Shown here: piece after piece, positions 36,133 through 46,202 of the stretch | How the letters are laid out: each line of letters begins with the position of its first letter | Position numbering within the stretch: position 1 is the stretch's first letter | Assembly (NCBI RefSeq): GCF_015690345.1 | Contig: NZ_JADPUN010000076.1 | Location: 1-64,000, forward strand | DNA length: 64,000 nt | Source of the DNA: Plantactinospora alkalitolerans | GTDB lineage: Bacteria; Actinomycetota; Actinomycetes; Mycobacteriales; Micromonosporaceae | Direction of reading: 5' to 3' | The notes under the pieces: model-generated | Seen by the model: the letters and a program-made list of their open reading frames with translations, nothing else | What the model was told of the DNA's origin: nothing | The model's database searches: none | Position numbers and translations under genes: made by a program

Positions 36133-36522
36133 GTGACGGACGTTCCGCAGGAGACGCTCGATGACGCCACCGCGGTGCTGACTTCCGCGTTGGCCGGCGA
36201 CAGCGACGCCGTGGTCGGCACGTTCGATGCGGTGGTCGACCGGTCCGGCGTCGCCGGGGCGTACGAGGTCGCCTGGTGCCTGGCCGCGACGATGGTCGGT
36301 GACGGTGTGCCGCGGGGGGCGTGGACGCTCGACTTCCCGGGTATCGACGAGGCCGGCTACGACGCCCGCTGGGTCGCCCGCTTCGTCAGCGCGTACGCCA
36401 ACTCCGACGGCGACACCGGTGCCGCGCTGTTCGGTGCGGCGATCGCCGACGGGCAACTGCCGGACTGCCTGCTGACCCTCGCCGGCTCCGCCGTCGCCAC
36501 CCTTCGGCACCGCGCCGGATAG
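36133..36522 (+). CDS. Small protein of unknown function
   Basis: 129 aa from GTG 36133 (MTDVPQETLDDATAVL); an ATG-like start further upstream at 36076 would add poorly biased residues. It looks alpha-helical and acidic, with AYEVAWCLAATMVGDGVPRG and WVARFVSAYANSD as the most distinctive parts. No known family is recognised. No signal peptide. It is divergent from the permuted lipoprotein gene. Confidence 0.6.
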   Translation: MTDVPQETLDDATAVLTSALAGDSDAVVGTFDAVVDRSGVAGAYEVAWCLAATMVGDGVPRGAWTLDFPGIDEAGYDARWVARFVSAYANSDGDTGAALFGAAIADGQLPDCLLTLAGSAVATLRHRAG

Positions 36523-36646
36523 CGCACGGCCGTGCGGCGGCGGCAGGGCGGCTCCGGTCTCCTTGCTCATCGACGACCATCTTTCCATGTCCCTCATCCG
36601 GTTTGTCCAGGGGGCAGCCGCCACGTGGTTGTGATAGCTGTGGTGC

Positions 36647-37363
36647 ATGTCCGACGCGATGCTCAGCAAAATCCGAAAGCTGCTGGCCAAGGCGGAGGAT
36701 CAGGCCTGCACGGCGGCCGAGGCGGAGGCGTTCACCGCCAAGGCCACCGAACTGATCGCCCGGTACGGCGTGGACCGTGCCCTGCTGGCCGCCCGCGATC
36801 CGGGCACCGATCCGGTGGGAGACCGCGTGATCGACGTGCCCGCGCCGTACGCCCTGGACAAGACGGGCCTGCTGGCCGGGGTCGCGGACGCGTTGCGCTG
36901 CCGGTCGGTGCGCCGACGCGGGGGCGACGGGTTCGTCATGCACCTCTTCGGTTTCGGCAGCGATCTGGAACGGGTGGATGTGTTGTTCACCTCACTGCTG
37001 GTCCAGGCCGCGCACGGGCTGTCTGCCGCCCGGGTGCCGCTCGGCGAGCACCCGGCGGCGTTCCGTCGCTCCTGGCTGGCGGGCTTCGCCGGGGCGGTCG
37101 CCGGCCGGCTGCGCCAGGCGGAGGCGGCGGCCGCCTCGACCCCGCGCTCGGGATCGGCGCCCTCCCTGGCACTGGTGCTCGCCGACCGTTCCGCCCTGGT
37201 CGAGCGGCGGCTCGCCGAGACCTATCCCCGACTTCGTACGGCGGGACGGCGGCGCCTGGTCGGTGGCGGTCTGGACCAGGGCGCGGCGGCGGGCCACCGG
37301 GCCGATCTCGGCGGCACCGGCCTGCGGTCGGCCCGGTCCGCGCCGCTTCCTCCGTCGACCTGA
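36647..37363 (+). CDS. DUF2786 domain protein
   Basis: 238 aa. Residues 4-42 (MLSKIRKLLAKAEDQACTAA, then EAEAFTAKATELIARYGVD) are a DUF2786 domain, a short helical module found in phage and actinobacterial proteins. The middle part (VMHLFGFGSDLERVDVLFTS, then LAGFAGAVAGRL) matches the region that usually follows it. The biochemical role is unknown. The last 40 residues are Gly/Arg-rich. Confidence 0.8.
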   Translation: MSDAMLSKIRKLLAKAEDQACTAAEAEAFTAKATELIARYGVDRALLAARDPGTDPVGDRVIDVPAPYALDKTGLLAGVADALRCRSVRRRGGDGFVMHLFGFGSDLERVDVLFTSLLVQAAHGLSAARVPLGEHPAAFRRSWLAGFAGAVAGRLRQAEAAAASTPRSGSAPSLALVLADRSALVERRLAETYPRLRTAGRRRLVGGGLDQGAAAGHRADLGGTGLRSARSAPLPPST

Positions 37364-37531
37364 CGCCGACCCCGGACGAGGGCTTCCGGGAGCCGCCCGC
37401 CGACCTCGGCCCGGTGCACGCCGTTCGGGAGTCGCGCTGAGCCGGCCCCGGCGTGCCGCGTAACGCTGCCGCACCGATCTCCGTTGGCTCGTTCAGAGGC
37501 CAATCTCGGTGTGGAGCGACGGAGGGCACCC

Positions 37532-39715
37532 ATGACCAGGATTGGGTTCGTGGACTGGCTGCGCCGGCGGGATCCGGGCTATCGGGTCCTCCGGCGGGGC
37601 GTCCGACTGTCGCTGGTCGCCGCCGCCGGGCTGTTCGGCGGCAGGTACGGCCTCGACAACCCCCTGCTGGGGCTCTACACGCTGTTCGGCGCCATCGCTA
37701 CCGGCTTCATCTCGCAGCTACCCGGCGGTCCCGTCCAGCAGGCCCGAACTCTGCTCACGGTGCTCCCCGCGACCTGGGTTCTGGTCACCGTCGGTTCGTT
37801 CCTGGCCTTCGACACCTGGGCGGCGGTGGCCGGCATGCTCCTCGTCGGGTTCGTCGTCCCGTTCGCCGGGGTCGCCGGGCCACGGGCACTCGGGCTCGCC
37901 ACCGGGCTGCAGCTGTTCTACATCGCGTCCTCCTTTCCGCCGTACGCGCCGGAGTCGCTGCCGTCCCGGCTCGCCGGGGTGACGGTGGGCGTCGGTCTGC
38001 TCGCCGTGGCGGAACTGGTGCTGTGGCCGGATCCGGCGCCGCCCAGCTACCGGGAGCGGCTCGCCGGGGTGGCCGCGGTCATGGTCCGGTTTCTGGAGCT
38101 GGCGGCCGGGTTGCCGGGGGGTGCGCCGGTGGACCGGGCCGAGTTGGCCAGGCGGCGGACGGACGCGACACGGGCATTGGCGGGGATCTGGCTGCCGAAC
38201 CTGCCTCCGGCACATCGGCCGGCGTCGGCCGCCGCCCAGGACCGGGCGCTGCGGCACGGTGACATGCTGCTTCGCCAGGTGCTGGACCAGGCGGACCGGG
38301 TGTGCGGCGTCGCCGGAGACCTCCGGGACGACGAACTGGCCCGCCTGCTGCGTCAGGTGACCGACGTCGTCCGGGACGCCGGCCGCACCCTGCACGGCGG
38401 TACGGCACCGATCGGGCTGGAGCAGCTGGCCGGCCTGGAAACCCGGATCAGGGCGATCTACGAGCGACCGACGGTGCCGCCGGACGGGCAGGAGGGGCAG
38501 GACGGCACGACGGTTCCCCGGCTACGGCTGGACGCGGTGGTCCTGCACGTCGCCGACACCGCTGTGGCATTCGGCATCGCCGCCCGGATCGCCGTCGGAC
38601 TGCCACCGCCGGCACGGTCGCCGAAGATGCTGGACCGGGACGAGTTCTGGTACGCCCGGCGGTCCCCGCTGTCGCTCTACTGGTGGCAGTTCAGGTACCA
38701 CCTGACGACCCGCTCGGTCTACCTCCAGGGTGCGGTACGGGTCGCCCTGGCCCTCGGCGCGGCCCGGGTGGTCGCCGGTTTCCTCCACCTCAACCACGGG
38801 TTCTGGGTACTGCTCGCGATTCTGACCCTGATGCGGACCTCGGCGGTCGACACCCGGACCGCGCTGCGCCCCGTACTGCTGGGCACGCTGCTGGGCGCGG
38901 TCGTCGGCAGCCTGCTGCTGACGACGGCCCGGACCCCACAGGTCCTGCTGGTGGCCCTGCCGCTGTTCATGGTGCTGACGTTCGCGGTCAGTCCGCTCCT
39001 CAGGCCGCTCTGGGGGCAGTCCCTCTTCACCGTGCTGTTCATCCTGGTGTTCGCCCAGGCCGGCCCGGCCAGCCTGCGGATCGCCGGGGCCCGGCTGCTG
39101 GACGTCGCGATCGGGGCCAGCGTCGGGGTGCTCGCAGGGCTGCTGCTCTGGCCCAGGGGCGGCAGCGGCGAGATGCGCCGGGCCATGGCCAGATATCTGG
39201 AGGTGAGCGCCGCCGCGGCGCAGGAGGCGACCCGGCTGCTGACCGGTCGGGAGTCCCGCCAGGACGCGCTGACCGAGGCGCGTCAGGCGTCGGTGCTCGC
39301 GGACGCCTCGTTCTCCCAGTACCAGATGGAGCGACACGACCCCAAGCTGCCGCCGGTGAACTGGCAGGCCGCGCTGACCGCCGGAAATCGGATGTACCTC
39401 GGCGCCGAGTCCCGGCTGCACCGTGGCGCCCGGGCCAGACTGCCCCGGGTCGGGGACGCCGCCGGTCCGCTCGACGAGTTCGCCGGACGACTACGGCACC
39501 GGTACGGCGAACTCGCCCGACAGTTGCAGGTCGGCCGACTCGACCAACGGGCGGTGCCACCACCGCCCCCGGACGACTTCCCCGACCGGCTGCGGGCTGC
39601 CCTGGCAGCGGGTGAGTCCCGCGAGGCCGCGTTGAACCTGGTCGACGTGGAGGTGTGGCTGACCAGTGCCGGCAACAACCTCGATCTCATCCAGCCGACC
39701 CGGTCGACGGGCTGA
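37532..39715 (+). CDS. FUSC-family inner membrane transporter
   Basis: 727 aa from ATG 37532, with GGAGGG upstream. Two blocks of about five or six hydrophobic helices (residues ~20-170 and ~400-550) are separated and followed by cytoplasmic helical regions, the duplicated layout of the FUSC/YccS family. The second block contains FLHLNHGFWVLLAILTLMRT and LRPLWGQSLFTVLFILVFAQ. Characterised relatives export aromatic acids or take part in toxic-compound resistance; the substrate here is unknown. Confidence 0.85.
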   Translation: MTRIGFVDWLRRRDPGYRVLRRGVRLSLVAAAGLFGGRYGLDNPLLGLYTLFGAIATGFISQLPGGPVQQARTLLTVLPATWVLVTVGSFLAFDTWAAVAGMLLVGFVVPFAGVAGPRALGLATGLQLFYIASSFPPYAPESLPSRLAGVTVGVGLLAVAELVLWPDPAPPSYRERLAGVAAVMVRFLELAAGLPGGAPVDRAELARRRTDATRALAGIWLPNLPPAHRPASAAAQDRALRHGDMLLRQVLDQADRVCGVAGDLRDDELARLLRQVTDVVRDAGRTLHGGTAPIGLEQLAGLETRIRAIYERPTVPPDGQEGQDGTTVPRLRLDAVVLHVADTAVAFGIAARIAVGLPPPARSPKMLDRDEFWYARRSPLSLYWWQFRYHLTTRSVYLQGAVRVALALGAARVVAGFLHLNHGFWVLLAILTLMRTSAVDTRTALRPVLLGTLLGAVVGSLLLTTARTPQVLLVALPLFMVLTFAVSPLLRPLWGQSLFTVLFILVFAQAGPASLRIAGARLLDVAIGASVGVLAGLLLWPRGGSGEMRRAMARYLEVSAAAAQEATRLLTGRESRQDALTEARQASVLADASFSQYQMERHDPKLPPVNWQAALTAGNRMYLGAESRLHRGARARLPRVGDAAGPLDEFAGRLRHRYGELARQLQVGRLDQRAVPPPPPDDFPDRLRAALAAGESREAALNLVDVEVWLTSAGNNLDLIQPTRSTG

Positions 39716-39758
39716 CCCGCTCGGGTGACCTGCTCGGCCGACCTGCTCGGCGGGTCGG

Positions 39759-40283
39759 TCAGTCCTCGTCTTCGCCGCCGCCCTCGACCGTCGCCGCGTA
39801 CCGGGAGAGCAGCTCGTGCCAGCCGGCGGTGAGCGCCTCGCGGTAGCCCTCGGCCGCCTCGCCGTGCCGGTCGAAGTCGCGGTGCTCCACCTCGACCAGG
39901 GTGGTCCCGTCGGCCTGCGGCGCGAATCGGGCCTCGACGACGCTGCACTGCGCCGGGTCCGGCACCGGCGCGCGGTCCGGGCCGATCTGCCAGTTGAAGA
40001 CCAACCGTCGGGGCGGCTGCCAGTCCAGCACCCGTCCCCAGTCGGCGCGGAAGCCGTGCGGCCCGATCTCGTACGCCATGCCGCCGACGCCCGGCTCGAA
40101 ACCGATTTTTGCCAGCTTCTGCGGGCCCGACCAGGTGTATTCCTTCACCCACCAGTCCGCGAGGCGGTCCGTGAACACGGCGAAGGCCCGGTCGACCGGG
40201 CCCGGGACGCGCAGCGTGCTGCGCACGGAGTACCTGGTCGAGTCCTGCCGGACATCGGAGGCGTTCGTGGTCTCCTGTCCCAT
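39759..40283 (-). CDS. SRPBCC/AHSA1-type START-fold protein
   Basis: 174 aa. The pattern of a START-like hydrophobic-ligand fold is clear: VPGPVDRAFAVFTDRLADWW at the first helix, RVLDWQPPRRLVFNWQIG in the central strands, GTTLVEVEHRDFDRHG, and a long final helix (GWHELLSRYAATVE). AHSA1-like members of this class often have unassigned ligands. Soluble. Its C-terminus is strongly acidic (GGGEDED). Confidence 0.85.
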   Translation of the reverse strand: MGQETTNASDVRQDSTRYSVRSTLRVPGPVDRAFAVFTDRLADWWVKEYTWSGPQKLAKIGFEPGVGGMAYEIGPHGFRADWGRVLDWQPPRRLVFNWQIGPDRAPVPDPAQCSVVEARFAPQADGTTLVEVEHRDFDRHGEAAEGYREALTAGWHELLSRYAATVEGGGEDED

Positions 40284-40362
40284 AGGCCCGGACGATACCG
40301 GCTGCTACAGAGGTGTGCATCTTTGCATCGGCGGGCGGTCGATCCCTGCGCCGAGCGGTAGA

Positions 40363-42498
40363 TCATCGATGGGTCGTCGACACCGGCTCCGGCTCCGTAC
40401 GCTGCTCCGGTGCTGTCCGCAGCAGCTTGGCCAGCGGTGCCGGCAGCCACCAGTTCGCCCGGTCCAGCAGCGTCACCAGGGCCGGAGCCAGCACACTCCG
40501 GACCACCACCGCATCGATCGCGATCCCGAGCGCCAGTGCGGTCGCGAGGATCCGGACCTCGACCGTCGGCACCGTGGAGAGCGCGACGAACGCCAGGAAC
40601 AGGATCAGACTCGCCGAGGTGACCAGCCGACCCGTGTACGAGATGCCGTCGACGACGGCCCGGTTCGTGGACCCGTGCCGGTCGTACTCCTCACGCATCC
40701 GGGCCAGGATGAACAGCTCGTAGTCCATCGACAGTCCGAAGAGGAAGGCGAAGACCGCGATCGGCACCCAGGCGATGATCGCGCCGACGGGTTCCATGCC
40801 GAACAGCACCTGGGTCAGCCAGCCGTGCTGCCAGATCAGCACGGTGACGCCGTACGCCGCACCGATCGACACCACGTTGAGCAGTAACGCCTTGATCGGC
40901 AGTACCACCGATCGCAGGGCCCGGGCCAGCAGGAGCAGGGTCAGGACGACGATCACCGACAACACGATCGGAGCGCTGTCGTACAGGGCGGAGACGAGGT
41001 CCATGTCCTCGACCGGGCGGCCGCCGACCTGGGCGCCCGGGATGTCGTCCACCGCCGAACGGATCCGGTCGATGGTGGCCACGCCGGCGCCGCCCGCCGG
41101 GTCCCCGGCCGTCCAGACCTGCACGAGCGTGGAGTCCGCCACCTGCCAGCCGGGGCCGGTCGGTGCCAACACCGCCGCCACGCCGGGCAGGTCACGCAGC
41201 CGCTGGACCACCGCTCCGGAATCGGTGCTCAGCACCTCGACCGGGCGCAGCGCGCCCGGCGGCACACCGGCGTCGGCGAGGGTCGCGCTGGCCCGCCCGG
41301 CCGGGTCGTCCGTCGGGTACGAGCCGACGGCGGGGGCGCCGAGCCGCAGGGTCAGCACCGGTGCCGCCATCGCCAGCAGCAGGATCGTGGCGGCGGTGGC
41401 GGCCAGCACCGGCCGGCGGGTCATCGCGGTGGCGATCCGGGCCCAGCGGGCACTGCGCGGGTCACGGGGAGCGCGTCGCGGCCATTCCAGCCGGGGACCG
41501 AACCGGGCCAGGAGCACCGGCAGCAGGGTGGTGGCCACCGCGACGCTGAGCAGCGGAATGAGCAGGCCGCCGTACCCGATGCCACGCATGAACGGCACCG
41601 GCACCACGATCAGCGCGGCGAGCGAGACCGCGACGGTGACCCCGCTGAACACCACCGATCGGCCGGCGGTGAGCATCGCGGCGCGTACCGCGTCGACGTT
41701 CTCGGCCCCGTGCGCGCGCTCCTCCCGCCACCGCATCACGATCAGCAACGCGTAGTCGATCGCCACGCCCAGCCCGATCAGGGCGACCAGGTACTGCACG
41801 ACGAACGAGACCTCGGTGACGGTGGTGAGGCCGAGCAGGCAGAGGAACGAGGTCAGGATCGACACCGTTGCGACCAGCAGCGGTACGCCGGCCAGCAGGG
41901 ACGCGAAGACCAGTGCCAGGACGACGAGCGCGCCGCCGGCCCCGAGCAGCACCTCGACGAGTACGCCCCGGTCGCCCTCGCCGGTCGCGGTCTCGAGCGC
42001 CGCGATCCCGGTCACCTGTGCCGGCGCCCCCGCCACGGTGGCGCCAGCGGTCACCGACTCCAGGACGGGCAGTGCCTGGGCGTACGGCTCGGGTCCCGGA
42101 ACCGGCCTCGGATAGACCAGCGCGAAGGTGGTCCGTCCCCCGTCGGCCAGCAGCGCCGGATCGTCGGTGCCGGGGTACGCCAGCACCCGGGCACCGGGCA
42201 GCGCCGCCCTGGCCCGCTCGACCATGGTCGAGAACTCCTGCCGGGTCTGCGGTTCCCGAAGGGACCGGTCGGGTGGCACCGTAACGGTGAGCACCAGCGG
42301 TTCGTACGCGCCGCCGGTGCCGAACCGCTGGAGAATCTCCCGGTTGGCCTCGTAGCCGGGCTGTCCCGGCAGCGCGAACTCGAAGCCGAGCGCGTCGACG
42401 GTACGACCGGCCAGGGCTCCGCCGAGCGCGGTCAGGACGAGCCAGAACAGCACCACAGTCTTGCGGTAGCGGAGCACCCATTCAGTCCACGTGCCCAT
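40363..42498 (-). CDS. MMPL/RND-superfamily membrane transporter
   Basis: 711 aa from ATG 42498 (GAAGGGA upstream). After an N-terminal helix (TVVLFWLVLTALGGALAG) comes an external domain, then five helices, a second helix/external domain/five helices block, giving the 12-segment RND plan. Motifs typical of MMPL proteins include VALIGLGVAIDYALLIVMRW near residue 245 and FAFLFGLSMDYELFILARM near 585, with paired acidic and tyrosine residues for proton coupling. Mycobacterial MmpL proteins export lipids; this substrate is unknown. Confidence 0.92.
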   Translation of the reverse strand: MGTWTEWVLRYRKTVVLFWLVLTALGGALAGRTVDALGFEFALPGQPGYEANREILQRFGTGGAYEPLVLTVTVPPDRSLREPQTRQEFSTMVERARAALPGARVLAYPGTDDPALLADGGRTTFALVYPRPVPGPEPYAQALPVLESVTAGATVAGAPAQVTGIAALETATGEGDRGVLVEVLLGAGGALVVLALVFASLLAGVPLLVATVSILTSFLCLLGLTTVTEVSFVVQYLVALIGLGVAIDYALLIVMRWREERAHGAENVDAVRAAMLTAGRSVVFSGVTVAVSLAALIVVPVPFMRGIGYGGLLIPLLSVAVATTLLPVLLARFGPRLEWPRRAPRDPRSARWARIATAMTRRPVLAATAATILLLAMAAPVLTLRLGAPAVGSYPTDDPAGRASATLADAGVPPGALRPVEVLSTDSGAVVQRLRDLPGVAAVLAPTGPGWQVADSTLVQVWTAGDPAGGAGVATIDRIRSAVDDIPGAQVGGRPVEDMDLVSALYDSAPIVLSVIVVLTLLLLARALRSVVLPIKALLLNVVSIGAAYGVTVLIWQHGWLTQVLFGMEPVGAIIAWVPIAVFAFLFGLSMDYELFILARMREEYDRHGSTNRAVVDGISYTGRLVTSASLILFLAFVALSTVPTVEVRILATALALGIAIDAVVVRSVLAPALVTLLDRANWWLPAPLAKLLRTAPEQRTEPEPVSTTHR

Positions 42499-43004
42499 GT
42501 CGATCCCTTCATCGCCGCCTCGATGGCGGCATCCTCGGGAACTGCCCACTACCCCGTCCGCGTGCCGGTCAGACCAGCATGGTCGGGACCACCGCCGGGA
42601 CTACCACCGGCCGGAGACTCTATTCGAGGTACGGGCTCGGCTCGGGGACGACGACGGGCCGGTCTTCCGGGGTGACGGTGTCCGGCTTCGGGGAGACAAC
42701 GTCGAGGAGGAGGTTCGACCTGAACCGACTCCGGCAGCGCGTAGAGGCCGGCCGGTGGTGGTGGCCGGTGCCGCCGCCGGCTTCGGATCGGGTCGCCGGG
42801 GCTGAGTTGACCATCCGTCACCTGACCGAGAGTCGGTCACTCCGCTGAGCTTTGCGTTCGTAGCCCTGAGTCGTCCTGGTTGGTCGCCGTTCCGCACGGG
42901 CACCCGCACCCGGCCGTGCGGAGCGTGGAGATGCCGGTCGGGCCGAAGCTGGTAGGAGCCCCGTCCGGATGCGGACGGGACTCCCAGAAAAGGCGGCGTT
43001 CTGG
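42499..43004. other. Gene-less region of about 500 nt
   Basis: Frames here have no convincing start signals, codon pattern or family match. Nothing structural stands out beyond GC-rich sequence, except the upstream region of the MMPL gene at its left end. Confidence 0.5.
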
Positions 43005-43514
43005 TCAGCAGGCGTACCAACTGCTCCATGAGGTGCGGTAGGAGCTGCACCACAGGACGTGGCTGGCCCAACTGACATAGACCTGGACCGTGGGAAGGCC
43101 GTTGCTGTAGAAGGCGTTGTACGTGTCGCTCGCGGATCCGCCCATGCTCCGCCAATTGCTGAAGGACGCCGTGATGTGCCAGACGGCGTAATCGGTGCCG
43201 ATCCCGAAGTATTCCTCGTGACCGTCGCTCCAGATGACCCGGAGGATCGTGTCGCAGATGAACCGGCCCTTGTGACCGAAGCGGGAAAATTCGCAGATTT
43301 GGGCCGCTGCGGCCCGGTCTGACTGGATGACGGTGCCGGTGACTCGGGTAATTACCGGGTCCTGACCTACTGCCGGGACGTTCGTGACGGCTGCCGATCC
43401 GGTGTCGGGACCGGTGGCCGCCGCGCTGGCCGTTCCAGCGAGGTTGCCAATCACGAGCGGCACGCACATCAGAACTCCGGCCGCCATAGCCACGATTCTC
43501 TGTCGAGTCTTCAC
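43005..43514 (-). CDS. Small secreted protein of unknown function
   Basis: 169 aa from GTG 43514, with AAAGGGAG upstream. Residues 1-32 are a signal peptide ending in ASAA. The mature part is rich in Trp, Tyr and Ser, with four cysteines (ICEFSRFGHKGRFICD, and two in WCSSYRTSWSSWYAC) that probably pair. It has no recognised domain; the aromatic, cysteine-stabilised make-up resembles small secreted binding or inhibitor proteins. Confidence 0.75.
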   Translation of the reverse strand: MKTRQRIVAMAAGVLMCVPLVIGNLAGTASAAATGPDTGSAAVTNVPAVGQDPVITRVTGTVIQSDRAAAAQICEFSRFGHKGRFICDTILRVIWSDGHEEYFGIGTDYAVWHITASFSNWRSMGGSASDTYNAFYSNGLPTVQVYVSWASHVLWCSSYRTSWSSWYAC

Positions 43515-43881
43515 GTCCAGCTCCCTTTCATCGCACGATCGGTACGGGGACCGCCGTTGGAATTCGAATTGCCCTGTCCACCCGTGTCTGGGCCTTCGAA
43601 GCCTACGAAGCAGTCAATGGCCCGTCGTCCGACCACGGATTGACGTTCCTCTAGCTCTTGGCGGTACCTCGAGGCGGAGGCTACAACCCTTGTGGTATTC
43701 CGCGACCGGATGACGCGGCCGACCGGCACCACACCCGTATACCGCCGAAGTCGCATTCGGACTCAGGCGGTGGTATGACTACACCCCGGCATCGAAGCCA
43801 TACGATTCTGGCTCGGGCAGATGACCGGCTCGGTCCATCGTGGATGCTGGCTTGGTCGGCGCGAAGGGAGGTTGCCAGAAA
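43515..43881. other. Divergent intergenic region between two small exported proteins
   Basis: No gene is supported. It should contain promoters for the secreted protein (minus) and the lipoprotein (plus). The patch near 43545-43575 (GAATTCGAATTG) is less GC-rich than its surroundings. Confidence 0.45.
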
Positions 43882-44190
43882 ATGCGTACCGCACTGAGGA
43901 TGGTCGGACTGGGAATCGTGCTGTGTGCCACCCTCGGTGGATGCGGCGGCGGATCGGTCGAGAGTGCGGAGATCTGCGACGAGGTGAGCGCGTTGATCCC
44001 GCAGATCGCCAACCAGGACCGCGAGACCCTGGGCGCGCATCTTGACGACTGGCACCGCATTCTCGATCTGACGATTCGGGCCAGCGACCCCGAACTCGCC
44101 GACTACGCCGAGCAGGTCAACAAGACCGACCGGCAGACCCTGTCCATGTACGTCCCGCTCAGAGACATCCAGGACCTGGCCTGCAAGTGA
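43882..44190 (+). CDS. Small lipoprotein of unknown function
   Basis: 102 aa from ATG 43882, with GAAGGGAGG upstream. The signal peptide MRTALRMVGLGIVLCATLGG ends in a lipobox with Cys21. The mature part is a short helical domain (EICDEVSALIPQIANQ, HLDDWHRILDLTIRASD, LSMYVPLRDIQDLAC) with two cysteines. No family is recognised. It is convergent with the response regulator. Confidence 0.7.
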   Translation: MRTALRMVGLGIVLCATLGGCGGGSVESAEICDEVSALIPQIANQDRETLGAHLDDWHRILDLTIRASDPELADYAEQVNKTDRQTLSMYVPLRDIQDLACK

Positions 44191-44235
44191 TCGGCCGACC
44201 AACCGCAGGGCCGCTGTCCGGCCGACCTCGCCTCC

Positions 44236-44943
44236 TCATTGCCACGGGCCGCCTCGCCGGGCGGGGACCACCAGCCCGGCCTCGTACGCGATCACGACCG
44301 CCTGAGCACGGCTGGACAGATCCAGCTTGGTCATGCAGCGGTTGAGATGTGTTTTCACCGTGGCCTCGCTCAGCACCAGGAAGTCGGCGATGTCGCCGTT
44401 GCTCATGCCCTTCGCCACCAACCGCAGCACCTCTGTCTCCCGGGCGGTGAGCAAGCTCAGGTCTACTGCGGGGATCCGCTGTGCCTTGTGGCTCCGCGTG
44501 TACGCCTCGATCAGCCGACGGGTCACGCTCGGCGCGAACAGGGTGTCTCCGTCGGCCACCAGCTCGATCGCCGCCAACAGCCGGTCCGGTGCGACCTCCT
44601 TCAGCAGGAAGCCGCTGGCTCCGGCCCGCAACGCCGCGAAGACGTACTCGTCGAGGTCGAACGTCGTGAGAACCAGGATCCTCGGCACGGGTGCGCCGGA
44701 AGGCGGGCCCGTGGCTGCGGCGCCGGCCGCGGTGAGAATCCGCTCGGTGGCTTTGACGCCGTCCAACACCGGCATCCGGATGTCCATCAGGATGACGTCC
44801 GGCCGACAGGTGGGGGCCAGCACCGTCGCCACGTGACCGTTCTCCGCCTGGCCCACCACCTCGAGACCGGGCGCGGCGCTGATCAGAGCGGCCAGGCCGG
44901 CCCGGATCAGCACTTGATCGTCGACGACCAGCACCCGTGTCAT
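44236..44943 (-). CDS. NarL/LuxR-family response regulator
   Basis: 235 aa. The receiver domain has Asp8/Asp9 in LVVDDQ, the phosphoacceptor Asp54 in ILMDIRMP and a conserved lysine in FLLKEVAPD. The C-terminal LuxR-type helix-turn-helix is LTARETEVLRLVAKGMSNGD, then SEATVKTHLNRCMTKL. It overlaps the sensor kinase gene by 4 nt, so the two are partners. Confidence 0.95.
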   Translation of the reverse strand: MTRVLVVDDQVLIRAGLAALISAAPGLEVVGQAENGHVATVLAPTCRPDVILMDIRMPVLDGVKATERILTAAGAAATGPPSGAPVPRILVLTTFDLDEYVFAALRAGASGFLLKEVAPDRLLAAIELVADGDTLFAPSVTRRLIEAYTRSHKAQRIPAVDLSLLTARETEVLRLVAKGMSNGDIADFLVLSEATVKTHLNRCMTKLDLSSRAQAVVIAYEAGLVVPARRGGPWQ

Positions 44944-46190
44944 GAGTAATCCCTCTCCGCCTGGGCCGCGCCGGCCGGTTCATCCCGACGCCGGCCCTCC
45001 ATGGTCGCTATCGTCGGCAGGGTCAGGACCACCTCGAATCCTCCGTCGGGACGCGGTCCGGCACGCAAGGTCCCACCGTAGAGCTCGGCCCGCTCCCGCA
45101 TACCACGCAGGCCGTGCCCGCTGGAGGCCGCAGTCGAAGGCGCCGGGGCGACGGCCACGCCATCGTCGCTCACCCGGATCGTCAGGCGATCCGCACCGTA
45201 GCGCAGGACGAGCGTCGCCCGGGCCTGACCCGCGTGTTTGAGCACGTTGGTCAGGCTCTCCTGGATCACTCGATAGGCACAGAGGTCGGCACCCCCCGGG
45301 AGCGGTCGGGCATCCCCGTCGCGGCGCACTTCCAGCCGCAACCCGGCGGCACGTACCCGGTTCACCAACTCGTCGAGCTGGCCCAGGCCGGGGGTCGGTC
45401 GGTAGGAATCATCGACGTCCTCGTCGTCGGACCCGAGCCGCAACACGGACAGCACCCGGCGCATCTCTTCGAGAGCTTCACCGGTGGTGTCCAGCACCGT
45501 GCCCAAGGCGGCCCGCGCGGTATCCGGATCGGACTCGAGGACGTATCGGGCAAGACCGGCCTGTACCGATGCCACCGCCATGTGGTGCGCGACTACGTCG
45601 TGCATCTCCTGGGCGATGCGGACCCGCTCCTCGATCACCGCACGACGAGCCCGCAGCAGCTGCTCACCCTCCAGTTGTGCGGTCAACCGGGTCAGCTGCT
45701 GGTTGCGTATGGTCAACTGCCGCGCCCCGTGCCCGATCCAGAGGATCACAAACATCCAGACGACGCCCTGCACCGCCGCCAACACGATGCTCTCCGCGCC
45801 GCCGTAGGTCCACACGGCCGCGGACAGGGTCGCGGCGGCCACTGCGGTGCGCACGCTGCAACGGGCGGCGACGGTGTACAACGCCAGGAGCAGGCCTGGG
45901 CTGTTCACCACCGGCCAGTAGCCGATCGTGACCCAGCCGGCGAACAGCGCACAGTAACCGACGAGCACGAGCACGGGCGCCCGCTGGCGGAACAGCAGCA
46001 TGCCGTTCATCAGGCCGGTGAGCAGGTAGCCGCGCAGGTCCATCGGCAACAGGTCACCCGGCGGATGTTGGCTGGCCAGCGCCAGCCCGACCGTTATTGT
46101 CGCTGCGACCACGAGCCCGTCCAGCAACAGCGGATGGCGATCCGTCAGCCGCCGGACGAGGTCCGCGCTGGCTGTCGACGGGGCGGGCAT
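44940..46190 (-). CDS. Sensor histidine kinase (NarL-type partner, HisKA_3)
   Basis: 416 aa from ATG 46190. Four or five N-terminal helices (residues ~22-155) form the sensor. The HisKA_3 phosphoacceptor is His197 in IAQEMHDVVAHHMA. The ATPase has the N-box QESLTNVLKHAG and G-box GHGLRGMRER. The signal is unknown. A longer upstream frame lacks a credible start. A -10-like TACCCT lies 6 nt before the ATG, so the transcript may be leaderless. Confidence 0.93.
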   Translation of the reverse strand: MPAPSTASADLVRRLTDRHPLLLDGLVVAATITVGLALASQHPPGDLLPMDLRGYLLTGLMNGMLLFRQRAPVLVLVGYCALFAGWVTIGYWPVVNSPGLLLALYTVAARCSVRTAVAAATLSAAVWTYGGAESIVLAAVQGVVWMFVILWIGHGARQLTIRNQQLTRLTAQLEGEQLLRARRAVIEERVRIAQEMHDVVAHHMAVASVQAGLARYVLESDPDTARAALGTVLDTTGEALEEMRRVLSVLRLGSDDEDVDDSYRPTPGLGQLDELVNRVRAAGLRLEVRRDGDARPLPGGADLCAYRVIQESLTNVLKHAGQARATLVLRYGADRLTIRVSDDGVAVAPAPSTAASSGHGLRGMRERAELYGGTLRAGPRPDGGFEVVLTLPTIATMEGRRRDEPAGAAQAERDYS

Positions 46191-46196
46191 GAGCGC

Positions 46197-46202
46197 AGGG
46201 TA
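46197..46202 (-). promoter_or_regulatory. -10 box for a leaderless histidine kinase operon
   Basis: TACCCT on the minus strand ends 6 nt before the ATG at 46190; no Shine-Dalgarno is present. Confidence 0.45.
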